A DNA stretch of 5,278 nt from Verrucomicrobiota bacterium. Its GTDB lineage: Bacteria; Verrucomicrobiota; Verrucomicrobiia; Limisphaerales; UBA1100. The stretch is taken from positions 1-5,278 of the forward strand of contig DQLO01000003.1 of NCBI GenBank assembly GCA_015660155.1, given 5' to 3'. Made by a program: the position numbers and the translations under genes. Under the pieces are notes generated by a model that worked only from the letters and a program-made list of their open reading frames with translations, had not been told where the DNA came from and searched no databases. Positions 1 through 5,278 of the stretch are shown one piece after another (within the stretch, counting starts at the first letter, position 1; every line of letters starts with the position of its first letter).

Positions 1-1497
1 AAGGAACCGGGCGAGGACAAAAGCCTGCAGGAACGAATCCAGATTTTGCAAATGCCCGTCGGCCTGCCTGACATTCTTTCGAGCGATGACAAATACATTT
101 ATATGAAGTCGCAAAAATTCGACCGCGAAGGCCAGCGCATCGGCCTCGGCCCGCACACCGGCGACTTCGCCGGACAAGGCAGCCAGCAGGGCGGCGACAC
201 CGCGCACGTGTTTTGCCCCACCGGTTTTCTCGATGACACGTGGTTCCACCGTAGCTATTGGGTCTACGGCCGCAGTTTCGCCGGCGGCCACGCGGGCTAT
301 TTTCAAGCCGGTCGTTACGCGCCCTCGGGACGCTTGCTGGTTTTTGATGAGGAAAAAATTTACGGATTCGGTCGCAAGCCGAAATATCTGAAATGGACCA
401 CCATCCTCGAGCATCAACTCTTCGCCGCCAACCGCGTGCAAAAAGCCCCGCCGCCCGCGGCCAAAAAGCCCAAGCGCCCGGCCAAGCAGGCTGCGATGGT
501 CAGTTTCGGCTTGCCCAAAACCATGGATCCCACCGGCAAACCGCTCACCGTTTCTGCGTGGGTCAACGTCAAGCGGCCCAACGGAGTCATCCTCGCCCGC
601 GGCGGCCCGGCCAATGGCTACGCGCTGGTGATCCAACGCGGCACGCCGGCTTTTCTCGTGCGCTCGGAGGACAAACTCGCGAGCGTTTCCGCCCGCGGCA
701 AGGTGTTGAACCGCTGGGTGCACATTGCCGCCGTGCTCGAAGCGGACAAGCGGATGCACATTTTTGTGGATGGCAAACCCGCCGGCCACGGCAAAGCCCC
801 CGCGCTCATCACGAGCACGCCGTTGCAAGGCCTCGAGATTGGCTCCGATGACGGCAGTCCCGTGGGCACATACAAAAGCCCGAATGCCCTTGGTGGCATG
901 ATTGATAATGTCCGCATTTATCATCGTGCTTTGAGCGACGAAGAAGTCGCCGCCCTCCACGCCGGCAAAGCGCCCGCCAATGATCCTGCACTGATGCTCG
1001 CCTGCGATTTCGATAAGGGCAAAGCGCAAGACGCCTCCGGCAAAAATCACCACGGCGAGTTGATCGGCGTCCAGGCCGTTCCGGCGCGCGATGCACGCAG
1101 TGGCATGGCTCTGCAATTCAAGGGCAACGCCAACGCCGCCAGCACCAATGCCGCGGTGCCCTATGACTGGACGCAGGATTTACCGATTCTTGTGCGCGCC
1201 ATGGCCAAGGCTGGCGACACGATTTATGTCATCGGCCCGCCCGACCTCGTGGACGAGGAGGAAAGTTTTGTGCAACTCACCAAGGGCGACCCCAAGGTGC
1301 AAAAAATTCTCGCCCAACAAGAGGCCGCCCTCCAAGGCAAACAAGGCGCCCTCCTGCTCGTCATCGACGTGAAAACCGGCCTCACCAAAGCCACCAAAAA
1401 ACTCCCCGCCCTCCCCGTCTGGGACAGCCTCGCGGTGGCGAATGGGAAATTGTTTTACACCACGCAAACGGGCGAAGTCATCTGCTTGGGTGAATAA
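1..1497 (+). CDS. PQQ-like beta-propeller protein with inserted LamG-like domain (5' partial)
   Basis: The frame is open from the first base, so the gene starts upstream; TTG at 46 and ATG at 52 are internal codons. The visible part is 498 residues ending in TAA. Residues 1-140 contain aromatic, Gly-rich blade-like segments (for example APSGRLLVFDEEKIYGFGRK), and residues 387-498 return to the same style (GDTIYVIGPPDLVDEEE, then GALLLVIDVKTG and ANGKLFYTTQTGEVICLGE), which is typical of PQQ-like/WD-type propeller repeats. Between them lies a Lys/Pro/Ala linker and a concanavalin-like (LamG) sandwich, with the hallmarks LTVSAWV, RWVHIAAVL, HIFVDGKPAG and GMIDNVRIYHRALSDEEVAALH. No enzyme active site is recognisable. 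The likely role is carbohydrate or protein binding outside the cytoplasm, inferred from the domains; the signal peptide, if any, is off the window. The downstream DUF1501 gene follows after 47 bases, so co-transcription is likely. The family assignment is firm at domain level; the function is unknown. Confidence 0.85.
   Translation, partial: KEPGEDKSLQERIQILQMPVGLPDILSSDDKYIYMKSQKFDREGQRIGLGPHTGDFAGQGSQQGGDTAHVFCPTGFLDDTWFHRSYWVYGRSFAGGHAGYFQAGRYAPSGRLLVFDEEKIYGFGRKPKYLKWTTILEHQLFAANRVQKAPPPAAKKPKRPAKQAAMVSFGLPKTMDPTGKPLTVSAWVNVKRPNGVILARGGPANGYALVIQRGTPAFLVRSEDKLASVSARGKVLNRWVHIAAVLEADKRMHIFVDGKPAGHGKAPALITSTPLQGLEIGSDDGSPVGTYKSPNALGGMIDNVRIYHRALSDEEVAALHAGKAPANDPALMLACDFDKGKAQDASGKNHHGELIGVQAVPARDARSGMALQFKGNANAASTNAAVPYDWTQDLPILVRAMAKAGDTIYVIGPPDLVDEEESFVQLTKGDPKVQKILAQQEAALQGKQGALLLVIDVKTGLTKATKKLPALPVWDSLAVANGKLFYTTQTGEVICLGE
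439..1130 (+). other. Linker plus LamG-like insertion inside the propeller gene
   Basis: This sub-region of the first gene encodes a 19-residue Lys/Pro/Ala-rich linker (bases 439-495, codons 147-165), a LamG-like sandwich (about codons 166-322, with SAWV, the FVDGKPAG hairpin and the closing IDNVRIYHRALSDEEV strand), and a further segment (about codons 331-377) reading CDFDKG..DASGKNHHGEL.....SGMALQFKGN. That last segment resembles the strand pair that normally opens a LamG domain, yet here it follows the core. Propeller-like sequence then resumes near YDWTQDLPILVRAMAKAG. Boundaries are judged by eye. Confidence 0.7.
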
Positions 1498-1544
1498 ATC
1501 CGCCCTCGCCAAGCGTCCTAAAACCGGTTAGTTTAACCAGAGTT

Positions 1545-2921
1545 ATGATCGATCTCTTTGGTAATCGGGATAAGGGTCGCACGCATTGTGATGGCGTGAC
1601 GCGGCGCGATTTTTTGAAGGTCGGCGGCATGGCCGCGGGCGGGCTTTCACTGGGGCAATTGCTTGAGGTGGAGGCCGCGCAAAAGACCGGCCGCTCGCAC
1701 AAGGCGGTCATCAATATTTATCTTCCCGGTGGGCCATCGCATTTGGATTTTTTTGACCTCAAGCCCGAGGCGGGCAAGGGGATTCGCGGCGAGTTCCGGC
1801 CGATCAAGACCAACGTGCCCGGCGTGGAGATTTGCGAGATGTTTCCGCGCCTCGCGAAAATGGCCGACCAATATTCCATCATCCGCTCACTGGCCGATTC
1901 CGATGGTGCGCATGATTGTTTCCAGTGCATGACCGGCCGGTGCCAGAGCGAGAAGCGCAACGCGCCGCAAGGCGGCTGGCCAAGCTGGGGTTCTTGGGTC
2001 AGCAAACTGCAGGGGTCGCAGGCGGGTGTGCCCGCGAATCTTTCGCTGATGTACCCCACCGGCAATCGCACGTGGGGCCAAGCCGGCAACGGCGGCTACA
2101 TCGGTGCGGCGCATTCGCCGATGCAGCTCGTTCAGAAAAATCCAAACGCCAAAGCGCAGAGCCTCGTGCTCGAGGGCATCAGTCTCGACCGCCTGAACGA
2201 CCGCAACCGGCTGCGCGGTGCCATTGATAAATTTCGCGGAACTGTTGACGCCACTGGCCAGATGAAGGGCCTCGATGCCTACAACGCGCAGGCGCTCGGC
2301 ATCCTGTCCAACAGTGGTCTCATGGACGCGTTGGATGTGTCCAAGGAAGACCCGCGCATCGCCGAACGCTATGGTGTGAATGACCCGCGCTATCAGCGCG
2401 ATGGTGCGCCAAAAATGATTCGCAACTTCCTCATCGCCCGCCGCCTTGTCGAGGCCGGCGCGCGCGTGGTGTCGCTGAACTATAGCCGCTGGGACTGGCA
2501 CGGCGGCGACGGCATGAACTTCCCGCGTTCGCGACAGGAAATGCCGCTGCTCGACCAGGGCCTTTCCGCGCTGCTTACCGACCTCAAGGAACGCGGCCTC
2601 AACAAGGACGTGGCCGTCGTGATGTGGGGCGAGTTCGGTCGCACTCCGAAGATTAATAAAAACAACAGCCGCGACCACTGGCCGCGTGCGAACTTTGCCT
2701 TCATGGCGGGCGGCGGCATGAACCACGGCCAAATCATCGGTGCCACTGACAAGCACGGCAACGAGCCCAGCGAACGCCCGGTGAAATTCCAGGAAGTCTT
2801 CGCCACGCTCTACACCTGCCTCGGCATCAACACCGAGACCGCGACCGTGACCGATTCGCAGGGTCGTCCGCATTACCTCGTGGACTCCGGCATCAAGCCC
2901 ATCCGCGAGTTGGTCGGTTGA
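1545..2921 (+). CDS. DUF1501 family protein with Tat signal
   Basis: This 458-residue protein begins with a twin-arginine signal: TRRDFLKVGG at residues 19-28 followed by a Gly/Ala/Leu hydrophobic stretch to about residue 40, so it is predicted to be exported folded through the Tat system. The DUF1501 hallmarks follow in order: YLPGGPSHLDFFDLKP at 59-74, the EMFPRLAKMADQYSIIRSL block at 98-116, HDCFQCMTG at 123-131, WDWHGG at 316-321, WGEFGRTP at 361-368 and RDHWP at 376-380, then AGGGMNHGQIIGATD. The length is normal for the family. DUF1501 proteins are distantly related to the alkaline phosphatase/sulfatase superfamily and abound in planctomycetes and verrucomicrobia, but no reaction is established. 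They often sit beside DUF1549/DUF1553 cytochrome-like genes; here the upstream neighbour is a LamG-propeller gene. ATG 1545 is chosen because it gives a standard Tat n-region; the nearest purine run, AGAG at 1539-1542, is too close to be a good ribosome binding site. Confidence 0.93.
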   Translation: MIDLFGNRDKGRTHCDGVTRRDFLKVGGMAAGGLSLGQLLEVEAAQKTGRSHKAVINIYLPGGPSHLDFFDLKPEAGKGIRGEFRPIKTNVPGVEICEMFPRLAKMADQYSIIRSLADSDGAHDCFQCMTGRCQSEKRNAPQGGWPSWGSWVSKLQGSQAGVPANLSLMYPTGNRTWGQAGNGGYIGAAHSPMQLVQKNPNAKAQSLVLEGISLDRLNDRNRLRGAIDKFRGTVDATGQMKGLDAYNAQALGILSNSGLMDALDVSKEDPRIAERYGVNDPRYQRDGAPKMIRNFLIARRLVEAGARVVSLNYSRWDWHGGDGMNFPRSRQEMPLLDQGLSALLTDLKERGLNKDVAVVMWGEFGRTPKINKNNSRDHWPRANFAFMAGGGMNHGQIIGATDKHGNEPSERPVKFQEVFATLYTCLGINTETATVTDSQGRPHYLVDSGIKPIRELVG

Positions 2922-2978
2922 TGGGCACAAAATCTCAAGGGGATTTTTTCCTGTGTCCTTTTTCGCGCTGGAGTTAAG

Positions 2979-2988
2979 TTCCCGCATG
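2979..2988 (+). promoter_or_regulatory. Start context TTCCCGCATG of the SASA esterase gene
   Basis: The seven bases before ATG 2986 plus the ATG read TTCCCGCATG, identical to the start of the next gene at 3995-4004. A weak purine run GGAG lies at 2970-2973, 12 bases before the ATG, longer than the usual spacing. The identity supports 2986 as the true start over GTG 2953. The role (translation signal or promoter-proximal element) is not known. Confidence 0.4.
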
Positions 2989-3960
2989 CGAACCCCCTTA
3001 ATTACTCTCGCGCTGTTACTGGCCGCATTCATCACAACCGGCTGCAACTCACTGCCGGCCTCGTCGTCCAACGCCGTGCAGGTTTTCATTCTTGCCGGCC
3101 AATCGAATATGGAGGGCCAAGGCGTGGTGGATATGGATCACCCGCGCTATTACAACGGCGGCAAAGGCATCTTGAAAAACGTGATGGCCAATCCGAAAAA
3201 CGCCGCGCGCTATTCGCACCTGAAAGACGCCGAGGGAAACTGGACCGTGCGCGACGATGTCTTTGTGCGCTTCCGCAATCGGCAGGGCGTGATGGCCGGT
3301 GGATTGACGATTGGGTTCACCGGATACGGTTCGGAGAACAGCCGCCATCACATCGGGCCGGAGCTGCAGATTGGCCATCGGCTTGGCGACGCGATTGGGA
3401 CGCCGGTGTTGCTCATTAAAACCGCGTGGGGCGGCAAGAGTTTGCACAAGGATTTTCGCCCGCCCAGCGCCGGCGGCGAGACGGGCGAGTATTATACGAA
3501 GATGCTCGCCGAGATCCGCGAAGGCTTGGCGAATGTCGCGACGGAGTTTCCCGCGCTGGCTGGGAAGGACTTGGAGATTGCCGGCTTCATTTGGTTTCAA
3601 GGTTGGAACGATATGTTCGACAAGGAAGCGCTTGCGGACTACGAAACCAATCTCGTGCATCTCATCAAGGACGTGCGCGCCGAGTTCAAGGCGCCGACGC
3701 TGCCCGTGGTCATTGGCGAGCTCGGCAACGGCGGTCCGCAAGGCGGCGCCAATATGCTCGCCATTCGCGCCGCGCAAAAGGCTGCGGCGGAACGGAAGGA
3801 ACTTCGCGGCAATGTAATGTTTGTCCCCACCACCGCCTTCGCGCGGCCCAAGGAACAATCGCCCAACGTCGGCCACGGCCATCACTGGTTCGGCAATGCC
3901 GAGAGTTATTTTTTAATTGGCGACGCGCTCGGCAAGGCGATGGTCGACTTGCGCCGCTGA
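2986..3960 (+). CDS. Sialate O-acetylesterase-like (SASA/CE6-type) esterase, predicted lipoprotein
   Basis: From ATG 2986 this is a 324-residue protein. Residues 1-20 (MRTPLITLALLLAAFITTGC) form a short signal with a lipobox-like end at Cys20, though Thr at -3 is not the usual Leu, so it is probably membrane-anchored by lipidation. The catalytic domain opens with VFILAGQSNMEGQG; Ser40 in GQSNM is the expected nucleophile of this SGNH-like SASA family (Pfam SASA, formerly DUF303). Further family blocks are HHIGPELQIGHRLGDA, LIKTAWGGKSL, WFQGWNDMF (Trp203-Phe211) and GHGHHWFGNAESYFLIGDALGKAM near the C-terminus, where His297, His299 or His300 would supply the catalytic base. Family members remove acetyl groups from sugars, including xylan or sialic acids; the actual substrate here is unknown. 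An in-frame GTG at 2953, preceded by AAGGGGA at 2937-2943, is an alternative start that would add 11 residues in front of the signal. ATG is preferred because it gives a compact lipoprotein signal. Confidence 0.9.
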   Translation: MRTPLITLALLLAAFITTGCNSLPASSSNAVQVFILAGQSNMEGQGVVDMDHPRYYNGGKGILKNVMANPKNAARYSHLKDAEGNWTVRDDVFVRFRNRQGVMAGGLTIGFTGYGSENSRHHIGPELQIGHRLGDAIGTPVLLIKTAWGGKSLHKDFRPPSAGGETGEYYTKMLAEIREGLANVATEFPALAGKDLEIAGFIWFQGWNDMFDKEALADYETNLVHLIKDVRAEFKAPTLPVVIGELGNGGPQGGANMLAIRAAQKAAAERKELRGNVMFVPTTAFARPKEQSPNVGHGHHWFGNAESYFLIGDALGKAMVDLRR

Positions 3961-3994
3961 TTTCCATTTGCCGCGCGGGGAATTTCAGGCAGAC

Positions 3995-4004
3995 TTCCCG
4001 CATG
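3995..4004 (+). promoter_or_regulatory. Start context TTCCCGCATG of the EF-hand esterase gene
   Basis: This is the same decamer as at 2979-2988, again ending in the start codon. An AGG at 3987-3989 sits 12 bases before the ATG, the same offset as GGAG in the preceding gene. A TTGCCG at 3968-3973 lies 17 bases ahead of AGACTT (3991-3996), but the latter does not resemble a -10 box, so no promoter is claimed. Confidence 0.4.
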
Positions 4005-5051
4005 AACCGCATCTTCTGCTTTTTGTTTACGGCTATGCTTTGCAGTGCCGCCGAGCCCACGTCCAAGACCAACGCGAATCTGCAGAAACTCCTCAAGCGC
4101 TACCCCGCCGCCGATGCCAACAAAGACGGCGTGCTCACGCTCACCGAGGCGAAGGCGTTCCAAAAACTCCAGCGCGACCGCGAGGCCAATCGGCCCGTGC
4201 TCAAGCCAACGCAGGTGGACATCGCCTACGGCACGCACGCGCGGCACAAGCTTGACCTTTGGCTTGTGGAACGCGACGGCCCCGCGCCGCTGCTCATTTG
4301 CATCCACGGCGGCGGCTTTCGCGCGGGCGACAAGAGCCAATATCATCGGCAGGTAAACTTAATAAAGCGTATGCACGCTGCGGGCATCTCGGTGGCGGCC
4401 ATCAACTATCGCTACACCGAGGGCGGCAAAAATCCGTTGCCCGGCGCGATGCATGACGCCACGCGCGCGGTGCAGTTTCTCCGCCACAACGCACGCCGCT
4501 TCAACCTCGACAAAACCCGCTTCGCCGCCACGGGCGGTTCGGCCGGCGCATGCATCCTCATGTGGCTCGGCTTCCACGATGACCTCGCCGATGCCGACAG
4601 CGCCGATCCCATCGCGCGCGAATCCACCCGCCTCATCGCCCTCGCCCCCAGCGGTGGTCAGCCGACCATCAGCCTCGTCACCTTTCGCGAATGGTTTGGC
4701 GTGAAAAACCTCATCCCGCATCCGGCCATGCGCGCCATCTTCGGCCTGCGCGGCGAGGGTGTCATTGAGTGGACGCCCGAACTCGCCGAACGCGCGCGCA
4801 TCAGTTCGCCCATCACCTTTCTCACCCGCGACGACCCGCCCTGTTACCAAACCTACGGCTCGGCCGACACACCGGTCACTGAAAAAACTCCGCCCAACGA
4901 ATGGGTCCACCACCCCCGCCTCGGCCTCAAGCTCAAAGCCGCGATGGACAAACTCGGCATCGAGTGCCACGTACAATACAAAGGCGGCCCACCCATCAAA
5001 AGCTACCACGGCGTGAATGATTTTTTAGTGAAAAAGCTGACGGGGAAGTGA
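4002..5051 (+). CDS. Secreted alpha/beta-hydrolase esterase with N-terminal EF-hand
   Basis: This 349-residue protein has a Sec signal peptide at residues 1-17 (MNRIFCFLFTAMLCSAA), with a plausible cut after Ser-Ala-Ala. An EF-hand loop follows at residues 38-49 (DANKDGVLTLTE), with Asp/Asn/Asp/Glu at the calcium-ligand positions 1, 3, 5 and 12. The esterase domain starts near residue 65: the oxyanion-hole motif HGGGF is at 102-106, the nucleophile elbow GGSAG is centred on Ser180, a likely acid is Asp289 in YGSADTPV, and the catalytic His336 lies in SYHGVNDFL. This places it in the alpha/beta-hydrolase-3/BD-FAE-like group of acetyl and feruloyl esterases; the substrate is not readable. It begins 41 bases after the SASA esterase stop on the same strand. 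The frame is open far upstream to 3426, but that stretch lies inside the previous gene and lacks a signal peptide, so ATG 4002 is chosen. No well-spaced Shine-Dalgarno is present; an AGG sits 12 bases ahead. Confidence 0.92.
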   Translation: MNRIFCFLFTAMLCSAAEPTSKTNANLQKLLKRYPAADANKDGVLTLTEAKAFQKLQRDREANRPVLKPTQVDIAYGTHARHKLDLWLVERDGPAPLLICIHGGGFRAGDKSQYHRQVNLIKRMHAAGISVAAINYRYTEGGKNPLPGAMHDATRAVQFLRHNARRFNLDKTRFAATGGSAGACILMWLGFHDDLADADSADPIARESTRLIALAPSGGQPTISLVTFREWFGVKNLIPHPAMRAIFGLRGEGVIEWTPELAERARISSPITFLTRDDPPCYQTYGSADTPVTEKTPPNEWVHHPRLGLKLKAAMDKLGIECHVQYKGGPPIKSYHGVNDFLVKKLTGK

Positions 5052-5154
5052 AGCTGCGTTTCCGGTTCAGTTTGTTTTTTTGGTAACCTCATTGCGCTTG
5101 CGCGCTGATACCATTGAGTGCAGTCTCGGTTTAAGGTTGTAAACAAATACAATT
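5052..5154 (+). other. Intergenic gap with T-tract, no clear terminator or promoter
   Basis: This is the largest gap in the window (103 bases), between the EF-hand esterase and the last partial gene. It has a T-rich run at 5071-5081 but only 4-bp stems ahead of it, so a terminator is not convincing. A TACAAT at 5148-5153 resembles a -10 box but lies directly against the ATG at 5155 and has no matching -35. The gap is less GC-rich than the coding DNA. It may hold the end of one transcript and the start of another. Confidence 0.35.
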
Positions 5155-5278
5155 ATGAAAAATGTGATTCTGATTTTGGCGGTGGCGGGGGTGGCCTCGG
5201 GCGCGACGTATTGGGTGGTTTCCACCGGCAAAACCTCGGCGCGGGATGGGGCTGCGGCGGATTTGGCGCGCGAGCACG
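5155..5278 (+). CDS. Unidentified protein with N-terminal membrane anchor or signal (3' partial)
   Basis: ATG 5155 opens a frame that runs off the window after 41 complete codons with no stop. It encodes a short basic start (MKN), a hydrophobic stretch VILILAVAGVASGATYWVV at residues 4-22, then a polar Ala-rich part (STGKTSARDGAAADLAREH). This looks like a signal peptide or single membrane anchor, and the start codon followed by AAA AAT suits an expressed gene. There is no recognisable domain in what is visible and no clear cleavage site. An AAGG at 5133-5136 is too far upstream to be a usual ribosome binding site. The 103-base gap before it, larger than the others, suggests it may have its own promoter. 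The protein cannot be named. Confidence 0.6.
   Translation, partial: MKNVILILAVAGVASGATYWVVSTGKTSARDGAAADLAREH

Noticed and set aside
1525..1537. Small hairpin GGTTA-GTT-TAACC in the gap before the DUF1501 gene
   Set aside because: The stem is only 5 bp with a 3-base loop and no T-run follows; such a hairpin is common by chance.
2930..2948. AAAATC...GATTTT inverted repeat followed by Ts after the DUF1501 gene
   Set aside because: The stem is short and A/T-only except one pair, with no GC-rich core, so it does not meet the standard of a terminator.
1887..3089. A 400-codon open frame on the minus strand opposite the DUF1501 gene
   Set aside because: It lies antisense to a gene with clear family motifs, its translation is rich in Ala/Val/Arg/His with no recognisable domain, and long antisense frames are expected in GC-rich coding DNA.
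3049..3885. A 278-codon minus-strand frame opposite the SASA esterase
   Set aside because: It is entirely within a well-supported gene on the other strand and shows no motif; it looks like a codon-bias shadow.
3426..4001. Upstream extension of the EF-hand esterase frame by 192 codons
   Set aside because: It overlaps the SASA esterase in another frame, its translation is Arg-rich and domain-free, and the signal peptide at ATG 4002 marks the real start.
5037..5081. Possible intrinsic terminator after the EF-hand esterase
   Set aside because: There is a T-rich run at 5071-5081, but only 4-bp stems (CTGA/TCAG or TGAA/TTCA) can be drawn before it, too weak to call.
5148..5153. TACAAT as a -10 promoter box for the last gene
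   Set aside because: It ends two bases before the ATG, so transcription would begin inside the coding sequence, and no -35 box lies at the proper distance.

Overview
The window is GC-rich bacterial DNA with all genes on the + strand. It carries three complete genes and two partial ones, packed tightly (gaps of 47, 64, 41 and 103 bases). The gene content is a Tat-exported DUF1501 protein, a LamG domain carried inside a beta-propeller protein, a GQSNM-type (SASA/CE6-like) esterase lipoprotein, and an EF-hand fused to an alpha/beta-hydrolase esterase. This mix is typical of the Planctomycetota-Verrucomicrobiota group. I lean towards Verrucomicrobiota, but this is inferred from family content only; there is no rRNA or other marker here.

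Layout: 1-1497 is the 3' part of a PQQ-like beta-propeller protein with an inserted LamG-like domain; its start lies upstream of the window. 1545-2921 is a DUF1501 protein with a twin-arginine signal. 2986-3960 is a predicted lipoprotein carbohydrate esterase of the sialate-O-acetylesterase-like (SASA) family. 4002-5051 is a secreted alpha/beta hydrolase with an N-terminal EF-hand. 5155-5278 is the first 41 codons of an unidentified membrane-anchored or exported protein.

The three complete genes each carry an export signal (Tat, probable lipobox, Sec), so the segment looks like a co-directional set of envelope or extracytoplasmic proteins. Two of them are esterases of unrelated folds that commonly act on acyl groups of carbohydrates. 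A working reading is that they handle esterified polysaccharide outside the cytoplasm, but no glycoside hydrolase, sulfatase or transporter is visible in the window to confirm a substrate. None of the starts has a strong, well-spaced Shine-Dalgarno sequence, and the two esterase genes share an identical ten-base start context.

No RNA genes, CRISPR array, mobile element, attachment site or convincing terminator was seen. There is no evidence for a dramatically new system. The points most worth a second look are the domain order of the LamG insertion, the shared start context, and the missing canonical acidic partner in the esterase C-terminal motif.
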